The position numbers were made by a program, and so were the translations under genes. The notes beneath the pieces were generated by a model. The model saw only the letters and a program-made list of their open reading frames with translations. It ran no database searches and was not told the origin of the DNA. A stretch of DNA of 46,006 bases from Methylobacter sp. (GTDB taxonomy: Bacteria; Pseudomonadota; Gammaproteobacteria; Methylococcales; Methylomonadaceae), in assembly GCF_030680395.1 (NCBI RefSeq), contig NZ_JAUXVR010000037.1, forward strand, positions 1 through 46,006, written 5' to 3'. Position 1 is the stretch's first letter, and each line of letters opens with the position of its first letter. Below, piece by piece: positions 7,053-14,801 of the stretch.

Positions 7053-8228
7053 TTAATGCGCAACATCATGATGCCATCTCGGCATCATGATAATACTGTT
7101 AGGGTTAAGCCCTTGTTTTTTCAGCGTATCGATAGTGGCCTTTACTTCCTGTTTATTCAGGTCGATTACGGTAATTGAGCCGTCACTCATATCAGGCAGG
7201 TTTAAAAAGCTGTTCTGTACGAAAGCATATTGTTCATCGGGCGAAAGTACCACATGGTGAGCGCCGCCCGCAGTGGGTATGGCCTTTATTAAGGTCGGTT
7301 TCAGCCCGGATTCGCTGATGTCGAAGATATTGAAATAGCCGGGATTTGCGGTGGTGATGTACATGCGGTCGTGCTTGTCATTGAAGTAGATTTCCAATGG
7401 TACGCTCTGTTTGACGGAATTAAAGTCGAATACTTGCTGGAAATCGAAGTTCTTGTTGCCCGCATCCCATGTGGCCGTCCAAAGCGCGCCGCCAAACATC
7501 GTATCTATATAAGCCATTGGCGGATTCGATTCGGGTAGGAAAACCGCCTCTACGGGCGACACGCCGGAAGGAGAGGGTTTATCGGACAGTTTATGGCTGG
7601 ACAACACTTTGCCGCTGGAAGCCTCGATAACGGTCACGGTTTCGCCCGCATCGCCGAGATCCGACGGGCGCACAGTGCTGGTGACGATGATGCGGTCGAT
7701 GTCGTCATTGATGCTGATGCCGTGCGGATAACGGATGAAAGCGTTTTCCGCATCGGCGGCAATCACCTTGATCTGCTTATCGGTTTGCGCATCGCCGACG
7801 ATCACGTTGCTTGAACCCATGCAGGTCATGTACCAAGTCTTGTTGTCTTTTGAGAAGACCACGTCTTCAGCGACCTTACAGTCAGGCACATCGATTTTTT
7901 TGGGTCGATAAGGAACATGCGTCATATCCATTACATGAAGCGCGCCGTTGCCCAAAGAGGTGATGTAAGCTTTACTCAGGTCTTTGTTGTAGAAAATATG
8001 ATGGGCGACTAAATCGGCAGGCAGCGGAATGTCATTGAGGACTTTTGCAAAGTTTTTCGATGCAGGATCAACATCGATAATCGCGATGCCTTCACGTCTT
8101 GGAGTTTGGCCCGGCTTGCTTTCATAATTCACCATCGCCAATATTTCCGCGTATCCCAGCGCAGGGCTAAGCAGTGCGGTACAAACAAACACGGAGCGAA
8201 CAGCTCTTATTGCATTTTTTAATTTCAT
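7053..8228 (-). CDS. Secreted YVTN/YncE-type beta-propeller protein
   Basis: The product of 391 residues starts with a Sec signal peptide (MKLKNAIRAV, then a hydrophobic run, cut after about ALGYA at residue 27), so it is exported to the periplasm. The rest is a set of roughly 45-residue blades typical of the YVTN/YncE propeller: KAYITSLGNGALHVMD, WYMTCMGSSNVIVGD, RMYITTANPGYFNIFD and YAFVQNSFLN followed by ITVID. It ends in a histidine-rich tail, WHHDVAH, which might bind metal. There is no CXXCH haem motif. An AGAGGA ribosome-binding site precedes the ATG. DUF4242 and TetR genes lie upstream on the same strand. The substrate is unknown. Confidence 0.8.
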   Translation of the reverse strand: MKLKNAIRAVRSVFVCTALLSPALGYAEILAMVNYESKPGQTPRREGIAIIDVDPASKNFAKVLNDIPLPADLVAHHIFYNKDLSKAYITSLGNGALHVMDMTHVPYRPKKIDVPDCKVAEDVVFSKDNKTWYMTCMGSSNVIVGDAQTDKQIKVIAADAENAFIRYPHGISINDDIDRIIVTSTVRPSDLGDAGETVTVIEASSGKVLSSHKLSDKPSPSGVSPVEAVFLPESNPPMAYIDTMFGGALWTATWDAGNKNFDFQQVFDFNSVKQSVPLEIYFNDKHDRMYITTANPGYFNIFDISESGLKPTLIKAIPTAGGAHHVVLSPDEQYAFVQNSFLNLPDMSDGSITVIDLNKQEVKATIDTLKKQGLNPNSIIMMPRWHHDVAH

Positions 8229-8330
8229 CGTAATTCCTCTGATTATTTGTTAGCTGACGGACCGAGGGCCTGTGAGCGACCCGATCCGGCCTTTTTCTTG
8301 TCGCCTCAAGTGCTTACGACAGGCGTCGGA

Positions 8331-8603
8331 TCATTCTGCGGTGATGGGATCAATGATGGTTCTGATTTGCGAAATCCGATTAGCCGGGAATCCACCTTTT
8401 TCGGCATGCTCTCTAACCGTTTCTTCATCCGGCGCGATATAGACACAATAGACTTTATCGTCAGTCACATAGCTTTCCACCCATTGAATTTTTGGCCCCA
8501 TTTCGCAAAGAACGCCGCATGATTTTTGCGAAATGTCTTGTAACTCGCGATAAGCTAATGAACCTGCGCCGGGAATTTCGCGTTCAATAATATATTTTGG
8601 CAT
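8331..8603 (-). CDS. DUF4242 domain-containing small protein
   Basis: A 90-residue soluble protein that spans the whole DUF4242 family (SCO4226-like, ferredoxin-like fold; a Streptomyces member is reported to bind nickel). It begins MPKYIIEREIPGAG and ends with the common FPANRISQIRTIIDPITAE-type tail; ISQKSCGVL and KIQWVESYVTDDKVYCVY are strongly family-like. An AGGAG ribosome-binding site lies 7 bases before the ATG. It sits between the TetR gene and the beta-propeller gene, all on the minus strand, so the three may be co-regulated. No reaction is known. Confidence 0.85.
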   Translation of the reverse strand: MPKYIIEREIPGAGSLAYRELQDISQKSCGVLCEMGPKIQWVESYVTDDKVYCVYIAPDEETVREHAEKGGFPANRISQIRTIIDPITAE

Positions 8604-8661
8604 GTGTGTCTCCTGGTTGATTGTTAAAGTGATGGGTCGGCTTTTTAAAACGCAATCAAAA

Positions 8662-9258
8662 TTACGCTTTAAAAAAATCCCCTAATAAATCCTGACAACA
8701 CTGTTTAAGCGGTGCGGAGGATTTTTCAATTTTCATTCTTAACAAGGCTCCCTGCCAAGTATTTACCAGCAGGTCGGCCATGTCTTCAGCCGATTTGTCG
8801 ACTCTAACCGTACCTTGCTGCTGTGCCTTAGCCAAGCCTAATTGCAACAAATCCCGGTAACGGTTGACGGCGGATTGCAGCGATTTTTGACAAAGATCGC
8901 TGGTATCGCCGATTTCTCCCATTAAATTACCCAGCAGACAGCCGCCTTTGAAGTCCGCTTTCTCAAGCTCTGCAATTCCCTCATTAAAATAGCGCTGTAG
9001 CGCGCCAAGCGCGTCACCCTCAGACTGTTGCAAATGCGCGGTCAATTGCTTAATAAACGGCTCGATATAGTGCTGAATGACTTCCGCACCGAAATTTTCT
9101 TTGCTGCCGAAGTAATTATAAAAAGAGCCTTTTGGAATCTGCACCGCATCCAGAATCTCTTTCAGTCCGGTGCCGTGATAGCCCTGCTCCATAAGCAAGG
9201 TTACACCCTGATTTAACAAGTTTTCCCGGTTAATTTGTTTTTTTGTGATGATTAACAT
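8662..9258 (-). CDS. TetR/AcrR family transcriptional regulator
   Basis: A 198-residue repressor. The N-terminal helix-turn-helix spans about residues 12-58, with GYHGTGLKEILDAVQIPKGSFYNYFGSKENF, a very typical TetR recognition region. The C-terminal ligand domain contains GGCLLGNLMGEIGD and a TWQGALLRMK stretch, as in the LmrA/YxaF-like branch. The neighbours downstream on the same strand are the DUF4242 and beta-propeller genes, which are plausible targets together with its own promoter. The divergent membrane-protein gene starts 235 bases away. No operator was identified by eye. The ligand is unknown. Confidence 0.9.
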   Translation of the reverse strand: MLIITKKQINRENLLNQGVTLLMEQGYHGTGLKEILDAVQIPKGSFYNYFGSKENFGAEVIQHYIEPFIKQLTAHLQQSEGDALGALQRYFNEGIAELEKADFKGGCLLGNLMGEIGDTSDLCQKSLQSAVNRYRDLLQLGLAKAQQQGTVRVDKSAEDMADLLVNTWQGALLRMKIEKSSAPLKQCCQDLLGDFFKA

Positions 9259-9493
9259 GGTGGAAATAATACGACCGGTTGTCTCATATTGTCAAAATAT
9301 TTTATGTTTAAACCGGCAAAAGGCAATCAAGTCGCCGGAATTTAAAGTCTGTTTTTCGCCCTTCGCCGATATATTTTTGATAGATTTTCGTGCCCTTCCC
9401 GAGTCAGGCAATTTTTCAGGCCCAACAAATTCAAGCCCCATAGCAACAGGGTTTGGTATCATAGACCGTTATATCCACTTAACAGGAAACAAC

Positions 9494-10087
9494 ATGGGAA
9501 ACCAGGTTGAACGCGAACATTTAAAGTCTGATCTTATCCTGCCTTGGGTCATTGTAGGCATGATGCTTGCGATGCTGGCAGCTTATATTATTATCTGTCA
9601 TATCTTGAACGAACAGCTGAAACAGCCGTTGCCCGAAGCTCAGCGGGTGCTGCTCAGAACGATATTTTATGTTATTGCCATTGTTACTTTTCCGCTGACC
9701 AACCTGATCCGGCACATTCAGCTTCGGTTGAATCAGACCATGCCAAGTTCCTACGCATCCCATGGAACAGTTGCCGACGACTGCACGGATGCAGGAGGTA
9801 CGACTCCATGGATGGGGGAGGTAGAGCAACGCATGGAGCAGTTGCCGAGAGCAATGCAGGGAGCAATTGCCGAGGCAAAAATCCGCTATCTGGTGACTAT
9901 CATCGTCTCCATGTCGTTGATTGAAGTTATCGGCATTTTTGGCCTGGTCATGTTTGTACTGGGCGATGGTTTCAACACCCTACATATATTCACCGGCCTA
10001 TCGGCGCTGGGGCTGTTTTTATATCGACCCAAAACCGACGAATATTCCGAAATAATTGACGCAATCTCCGCACAAAAACATGAATAA
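9494..10087 (+). CDS. Membrane protein with four predicted helices and an in-frame repeat insertion
   Basis: A 197-residue product not assigned to a named family. The ATG at 9494 has a CAGGAAAC ribosome-binding site and gives a sensible N-terminus; the open frame extends upstream but without a start signal. Hydrophobic segments lie at about residues 17-37, 53-70, 130-150 and 157-175, with IRHIQLRLNQTMP after the second. A hydrophilic stretch of about 43 residues (about 86-128) between helices two and three is encoded by a dispersed repeat (61/62 identical to non-coding DNA at 17218-17279) with partial internal duplications. The segment is rich in E, Q, A, G and R and looks foreign to the protein. 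The 3' end overlaps the Fe-S oxidoreductase gene by 8 bases, so the pair is probably co-translated; a membrane partner role is an inference. Confidence 0.75.
   Translation: MGNQVEREHLKSDLILPWVIVGMMLAMLAAYIIICHILNEQLKQPLPEAQRVLLRTIFYVIAIVTFPLTNLIRHIQLRLNQTMPSSYASHGTVADDCTDAGGTTPWMGEVEQRMEQLPRAMQGAIAEAKIRYLVTIIVSMSLIEVIGIFGLVMFVLGDGFNTLHIFTGLSALGLFLYRPKTDEYSEIIDAISAQKHE
9761..9873 (+). repeat. Dispersed repeat (family B) inside a coding sequence
   Basis: Bases 9791-9852 match the reverse complement of 17218-17279 at 61 of 62 positions, with one T/G difference. Around this core the motif CATGGARCAGTTGCCGA occurs at 9761-9777 and 9832-9848, and a third version, CAGGGAGCAATTGCCGA, at 9857-9873. 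Units two and three are exactly 25 bases apart, so the element has grown by duplication. It is fully translated without a stop in the frame of the host gene. Confidence 0.85.
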
Positions 10088-11297
10088 TTTATTAGCCGAC
10101 GCTGATCTTTGCGTTAAATGCGGCTTATGTCTGCCGCACTGCCCCACCTACAATAAAACCCAAAACGAGAACGAATCGCCTCGCGGCCGCATCGCGTTGA
10201 TTCAAGCTTGGGCAGGCAGGCACCTGGAAACATCAAAAAATCTGGTTGAGCATATCGACAACTGTTTGTTATGCCGCTCCTGTGAGCGGGTTTGTCCTGC
10301 GGTAGTGCCTTATGGACGGCTGGTTAACGATTTTCGTGAACAAATAAAGGGCGAACGGGATACTACGCTGGCAGTGTCGCTGCTGAAAAGAGTATCCCAT
10401 AATAAAACCGCCGGTCGTCTGGCACAGTCGGGTTTAAAGCTCTATCAAACCACGGCCTTGCAAAAAACGGCGCGATTCCTAAAATTACCTAAATTATTAA
10501 GACTCGACAAAATTGATCGCCTATTACCCGGGTATCATGAGCCGACACCTTTGGCGTCGCATTACCCGGCAACTACCGAAGCGAGGGGCAATGTAGGCTT
10601 GTTTATAGGCTGCATGGGGTCATTGCTGGACCATGAGACCGTCAATGCGGCAATCGAGGTGTTAACCGCGGCGGGATTTAATGTATCCATACCCAAACAG
10701 CAGACCTGTTGCGGCGCGCTGGATTTGCATGCCGGCGATAATGAAATGTCCGGGCAGTTGGCTGCAACCAATTGCAGCGCTTTTGCCGATAAAAACCTGG
10801 ATGCGATAGTGACTATCGCCAGCGGTTGCGGCAGTCAGATGCAGGAATACCAGCAGGCTGAGTTTGCAGGAAAGGTAGTTGATATCAGTCAGTTTTTAAT
10901 CAAATCAGGTTGCGATCTCAGCGACCGACTGATGCCATTAGCCGCCTCGGTGTGCCTGCATACGCCGTGCTCGTTAAAAAACGTCATGCGCGAGGAGCAA
11001 GGGGCCTTAAAGCTGCTGCAACAAATCCCTGGCATTAAAATAACCTCACTACCTGCGGCGATTCAATGCTGCGGTTCGGCGGGCAGTTATATGCTGGATC
11101 ATCCGCAAATGGCGCAAGCGTTGTTAAGTGACTTATTGGGAGCAGCTTTAGAGCATCCCCCAGAGTATCTGGTTAGCTCCAACATAGGCTGCGCATTGCA
11201 TATCTCGGCGGGATTAAGAGAACGGGGAGTAGCGTTGGAAGTACTTCATCCGATTACTTTAATTGCGCGGCAATTAAAATGTGAAGAATCTGACTAA
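10080..11297 (+). CDS. GlcF-like (Fe-S)-binding oxidoreductase subunit
   Basis: A 405-residue protein of the glycolate oxidase iron-sulfur subunit / heterodisulfide-reductase CCG family. It carries two 4Fe-4S motifs, CVKCGLCLPHCP near residue 11 and CLLCRSCERVCP near residue 63, followed by two CCG domains (TCCGALDLHAG and QCCGSAGSY). The ATG at 10080 is preferred to the upstream in-frame start because it puts the first cluster at the usual place and overlaps the previous gene by 8 bases. GlcD and GlcE flavoprotein partners are not in the window. It could equally serve a lactate or other hydroxyacid dehydrogenase, so no gene symbol is given. Confidence 0.85.
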   Translation: MNNLLADADLCVKCGLCLPHCPTYNKTQNENESPRGRIALIQAWAGRHLETSKNLVEHIDNCLLCRSCERVCPAVVPYGRLVNDFREQIKGERDTTLAVSLLKRVSHNKTAGRLAQSGLKLYQTTALQKTARFLKLPKLLRLDKIDRLLPGYHEPTPLASHYPATTEARGNVGLFIGCMGSLLDHETVNAAIEVLTAAGFNVSIPKQQTCCGALDLHAGDNEMSGQLAATNCSAFADKNLDAIVTIASGCGSQMQEYQQAEFAGKVVDISQFLIKSGCDLSDRLMPLAASVCLHTPCSLKNVMREEQGALKLLQQIPGIKITSLPAAIQCCGSAGSYMLDHPQMAQALLSDLLGAALEHPPEYLVSSNIGCALHISAGLRERGVALEVLHPITLIARQLKCEESD

Positions 11298-11312
11298 TAA
11301 ACCACAAAACCA

Positions 11313-11336
11313 GAGGGCGACCAGAAAGTCGCCCTC
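11313..11336. terminator. Bidirectional hairpin terminator between convergent genes
   Basis: The perfect 9-bp arms GAGGGCGAC (11313-11321) and GTCGCCCTC (11328-11336) enclose a 6-base loop. It lies between the convergent Fe-S protein gene and speD. There is no long T tract, so rho-independent strength is uncertain. Confidence 0.65.
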
Positions 11337-11349
11337 GCTCGATCAAGAA

Positions 11350-12156
11350 TTAAGCCTTAACTTCTTCATAACGCTGACGATAGTTGTGACCGTAAAAAAT
11401 TTCAGTCACTTCCTTATGCAGCTTACTTTCTATTTCCGCTTTTTGATCGGCGGACAAGTCGCATTCCTTTTCGAATAAATAGTTTTCCAGCTCGGTTTCT
11501 TTCAGCATCATTTTGGTGTGGAAAATATTTTCCTGATACACATTCACATCAATCATTTGATAGCTTTCTTGCGTATCCAAGGCAATATAGTCTTGAATAG
11601 ACGTGATTTTATGATCGATATAATGCTTTCTGCCTGAAATGTCACGGGTAAAACCACGCACTTTATAGTCCATGGTCACTACATCGGATTCAAAACTGTG
11701 AATCAAATAATTGAGCGCTTTCAACGGCGAAATCCGGCCGCAGGTTGAAACGTCAATATCGGCGCGAAAGGTACTGATACCGTTATCGGGATGACTTTCA
11801 GGATAAGTGTGGACAGTAATATGGCTCTTATCCAGATGCCCCAATACCGTTTCAGGCAATGGGCCCGGCGATTGGCTATTCATGCTGGGCGGCGGCGGCG
11901 CTTCGCCCTCGGAGATCAGCATGGTAACGCTGGCGCCTTGCGGCTCATAGTCCTGACGGGCGATATTAAGAACTTGTGCACCGATGATCTCGGCAACGTC
12001 TTTAAGGATTTGGGTCAGTTTATCGGCATTATAAGCTTCATCGATATACTCGATATAAGCCTGTTGCTGTTCAGCCGGTGCGTAACAGATGTCATAGATA
12101 TTGAAACTGAGCGACTTTGTTAAATTGTTAAAGCCGTGTAATTGCAATTTATTCAA
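11350..12156 (-). CDS. speD: S-adenosylmethionine decarboxylase proenzyme
   Basis: SpeD supplies decarboxylated S-adenosylmethionine for spermidine synthesis. The 268-residue proenzyme closely follows the E. coli type (264 residues): [18 protein letters not shown] at the start, then [17 protein letters not shown] and [15 protein letters not shown]. Self-cleavage should occur between Lys110 and Ser111 in [14 protein letters not shown], creating the pyruvoyl group. The late [16 protein letters not shown] segment and a GHNY tail are intact. A GAGG ribosome-binding site lies upstream. The osmC-like gene ends 6 bases upstream on the same strand, so the two are likely one transcript. No spermidine synthase gene is adjacent. 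Confidence 0.97.
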   Translation of the reverse strand: MNKLQLHGFNNLTKSLSFNIYDICYAPAEQQQAYIEYIDEAYNADKLTQILKDVAEIIGAQVLNIARQDYEPQGASVTMLISEGEAPPPPSMNSQSPGPLPETVLGHLDKSHITVHTYPESHPDNGISTFRADIDVSTCGRISPLKALNYLIHSFESDVVTMDYKVRGFTRDISGRKHYIDHKITSIQDYIALDTQESYQMIDVNVYQENIFHTKMMLKETELENYLFEKECDLSADQKAEIESKLHKEVTEIFYGHNYRQRYEEVKA

Positions 12157-12161
12157 AATAG

Positions 12162-12578
12162 TTAAACCTCGATAACTTCAAAATCATGGGTGATTTCCAC
12201 CGCTTTGCTTAGCATGATGGATGCAGAGCAGTATTTTTCTGCGGATAACTTTACCGCTCTTTCAACAGCCGATGCCTTTAAATTATGGCCGGTAACAATA
12301 AAATGCAGATGGATCTTGCTAAACACGCTCGGGATGGCATCAACCCGTTCGGCGGTGACCTCAGCCACACAGTTAACAATGTTATTCCTGCCTTTTTGTA
12401 AAATCTGCACCACATCAAAAGACGAACAACCACCGACGCCCAGCAAAAGCATTTCCATGGGACGCATACCGATATTACGACCGCCGTGGTCGGGAGGACC
12501 ATCCATAACTACAGCATGCCCGCTGCCGGTTTCTCCGACGAACATCACACCATCGACCCATTTAACTGTTACTTGCAT
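12162..12578 (-). CDS. yhfA: OsmC family protein (YhfA type)
   Basis: A 138-residue member of the OsmC/Ohr fold, of the YhfA branch known beside crp in E. coli. Marks are [47 protein letters not shown] with the first reactive-type cysteine, and [24 protein letters not shown] with the second. OsmC relatives reduce organic hydroperoxides, but the role of YhfA itself is not settled. It is divergent from the crp-like gene with 137 bases between, the same arrangement as in E. coli, which supports both calls. Transcription probably continues into speD. Confidence 0.88.
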   Translation of the reverse strand: MQVTVKWVDGVMFVGETGSGHAVVMDGPPDHGGRNIGMRPMEMLLLGVGGCSSFDVVQILQKGRNNIVNCVAEVTAERVDAIPSVFSKIHLHFIVTGHNLKASAVERAVKLSAEKYCSASIMLSKAVEITHDFEVIEV

Positions 12579-12715
12579 TTTTTTTCCCGGTTAAAAATGA
12601 CGCATAGAGTAGCATAAAAACCCTTAGTATCAGAGTAAGAATGTTGATTTTTTTGTTAAAATCCTGCATTGTTAGATGATCTTACTACAGCACTGATAAC
12701 AAATGAATTGTTGCT

Positions 12716-13372
12716 ATGACACTTAAAGTCCAGGAAAACCACAATAAAGAAGCGCTGGAGCATTTCTTACGCTTTTGCCATATAAAAAAATATCCGGCCA
12801 AAACCACTATTATTCGGCCTGGCGATATAGGCGACCGCTTGTATTTTATCATAAACGGATCGGTCAGCGTTTGCGTGGACGACGCTGAAGGTGGGCATGA
12901 ACTGATTCTCGCTTACTTAAATAAGAATGAATTTATCGGTGAAATTGGCGTTTTTAAAGCGACTGAAACGCGAAAAGTCAGCGTTAAAACACGTGGTGAG
13001 TGTCATTTGGCGGAAATAAGCTACGACCGACTTCGTCAAATCTTGAAAAAAGACCTCATGGAGCATGGACATGACATATTTTTCATGATTGGTGAGCAAT
13101 TATCGACACGATTATTAAATACCAGCCGTAATTTACGTGACCTGGCGTTTATGGATGTAGAAGGGCGAATCGCCCGAACCTTGCTCGATTTGTGTAAAAG
13201 TCCCGAGGCAATAACACACCCTGATGGTATGCAACTGCATATCTCCAGACAAGAAATCGGTCGCATGGTCAGTTGTTCAAGAGAAATGGCCGGGCGCGTT
13301 TTAAAAGAACTGGAAAATAAAAAACTGATTACCGCGCACGGCAAAACCATTGTGGTGTTTGGTACAAGGTAA
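12716..13372 (+). CDS. crp: Crp/Clp-type cyclic-nucleotide-responsive transcription regulator
   Basis: A 218-residue CRP-family regulator. The N-terminal cyclic-nucleotide domain covers about residues 20-115 with PGDIGDRLYFIINGSV and the phosphate cassette GEIGVFKATETRKVSV; the C-terminal winged helix has ISRQEIGRMVSCSREMAGRVLKEL (about 176-199) and ends AHGKTIVVFGTR as in E. coli Crp. Compared with E. coli (from memory), Glu72, Arg82, Thr127 and Ser128 have counterparts (Glu76, Arg86, Thr136, Ser137), but Ser83 is replaced by Lys87. The cassette and the MAGRVLK helix look more like Xanthomonas Clp, which responds to cyclic di-GMP. The ligand is therefore open. The gene stands beside yhfA, as in enterobacteria. 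Confidence 0.88.
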   Translation: MTLKVQENHNKEALEHFLRFCHIKKYPAKTTIIRPGDIGDRLYFIINGSVSVCVDDAEGGHELILAYLNKNEFIGEIGVFKATETRKVSVKTRGECHLAEISYDRLRQILKKDLMEHGHDIFFMIGEQLSTRLLNTSRNLRDLAFMDVEGRIARTLLDLCKSPEAITHPDGMQLHISRQEIGRMVSCSREMAGRVLKELENKKLITAHGKTIVVFGTR

Positions 13373-13511
13373 CAACTGAAAACTCCCCTTACCCGGGAGC
13401 GCTAACTCCATAGTTAATGCTTGTCTCAGCAACTTGCTCCTGATCTAAAGCAACTGTTTTTTGCGCCTCCGGCGATCCGCCTTAGGTAGCGTAGCCACTC
13501 AAGCCATAAAA

Positions 13512-14399
13512 TTACTCTTTTAGATTAACCAAGCCAGCAACAAACAATCGCAACTTATTTTGGATGATGCGGGTATTATCCGGCCCCATGCGTAGCATCT
13601 GTTTATGTACCGGGTTTAATGCCTCAAGTTGTTGATCGGCAAATTTATAGTGTACCGAATGCCTTTCCAATGCAATTTGCCCGTCTCTAACAGGTGCGGC
13701 AAGAATTACCGCCGCCGCTTTGGTAAAAATATCTTCCAGACTGTGTTCATCCGGATAACTAAACTCCCTAAAAACCTGTAACAATAACGGCCTGAACTTT
13801 TTATACACTGCCAACGTTGCCTGTATATCCAGCGCATTTATTCCCGCCGCCAATTGGTTATAGCGCCGATAACTTTTGATGGCGATAAATAGGTTCTCAT
13901 TATCCTGATCGACTGCAAACGGCTGATCCGGTTTAAGAAAGCGCAAATGTTTTTCAAGCCGCAATCCCTGCGAAAAGTCGTTAAAAATAACAACGTATTT
14001 TCTGATCAGCTGGTCAGTATTCAGCCACCCGGCAAGCGCTGGAGAAAGACCGGTCATTTCCTCTCGCAACAATGAATCACTATGATCAAGATCGGGCAAA
14101 ATAAATGAGGTGTCCTGATTTAGCTCTACAATATTATCAGTCGCTACTCCAGAAGCGGCTTCTGTCGTAGCCGGTCCATCTATCGCTTCACTGACAGCCA
14201 GAGGATCAATTGTCCTCGTCTCTCCTGAGCCGGAAGGAAGCGCTAAAATTCGTGTTTCAGGTTCTGTTACGGCATCGCTTTGCAGATGCTTAAAGTAAAA
14301 CCATCCTGCGCTCGTCAAAACGATCAACATAATCGCCGCCAGGATCACGCCCCCGCCGATTTTTTTATCTTTAACCTGCTCGTATCGATTCATGTGCAA
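13512..14399 (-). CDS. DUF3014 domain-containing membrane-anchored protein
   Basis: A 295-residue protein with a short cytoplasmic N-terminus, one transmembrane helix at about residues 16-36 and a large periplasmic part. A linker rich in E, T, S and A (about 40-95) leads into the DUF3014 domain, marked by LPDLDHSDSLLREEMTGLSPALAGWLNTDQLIRK and a C-terminal segment with LNPVHKQMLRMGPDN and QNKLRLFVAGL. The function of DUF3014 is not known. It is convergent with crp; the 139 bases between contain no obvious gene. A plausible envelope role follows only from topology. Confidence 0.8.
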   Translation of the reverse strand: MHMNRYEQVKDKKIGGGVILAAIMLIVLTSAGWFYFKHLQSDAVTEPETRILALPSGSGETRTIDPLAVSEAIDGPATTEAASGVATDNIVELNQDTSFILPDLDHSDSLLREEMTGLSPALAGWLNTDQLIRKYVVIFNDFSQGLRLEKHLRFLKPDQPFAVDQDNENLFIAIKSYRRYNQLAAGINALDIQATLAVYKKFRPLLLQVFREFSYPDEHSLEDIFTKAAAVILAAPVRDGQIALERHSVHYKFADQQLEALNPVHKQMLRMGPDNTRIIQNKLRLFVAGLVNLKE

Positions 14400-14801
14400 A
14401 ACCTCATGCGTATAATTTCACGCGATTATATACCTATGTGAACGGGCTCGTTATGCGTGTAATAACAAAAAAATCGTTGAAAATCCTCTGCTTTGATGAA
14501 TCTTTCGCATTAAAAGCTATTAAAATACTGTGCTTGCTGGATGAGAGAAAGGCGGAAATCGAAATTTTTTCGCGCTTATACTGAACATTTGTGACGGGAT
14601 GAAGCTCAACTGAATTATTAGGCTTATGAGTTGAAGTCGCCCAAAGAATTCAGGCTGATTTGACATTCAAAGTTACCTTTACAATCCAAGGCGGACATAA
14701 AGGGTGCACCGGCAGGTTACCTGTGTTTACTGATATTTTTTAATTCAAAATTAAGTGTTGGCTTGCCCGGTCAGGCAAGCCAACACGACTAGACCTTTGC
14801 C
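14400..14801. other. Intergenic region with one doubtful small open frame
   Basis: This 402-base gap between the DUF3014 start and the typA end contains the typA terminator (14755-14786) and little else. A plus-strand open frame of 43 codons runs 14453-14584 (beginning MRVITKKSLKILC, ending FSRLY). It has no clear ribosome-binding site and no recognised family, so it is noted but not called as a gene. Confidence 0.5.
14755..14786 (-). terminator. Terminator hairpin downstream of typA
   Basis: The perfect 13-bp arms GTGTTGGCTTGCC (14755-14767) and GGCAAGCCAACAC (14774-14786) have a 6-base loop and lie 15 bases after the typA stop. On the minus strand the stem is followed by an AT-rich stretch (TTAATTTTGAATTAA), consistent with rho-independent termination. 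Confidence 0.85.

Noticed and set aside
14453-14584. 43-codon open frame on the plus strand between DUF3014 and typA
   Set aside because: There is no clear ribosome-binding site and no recognised family; it is mentioned in the intergenic entry only.
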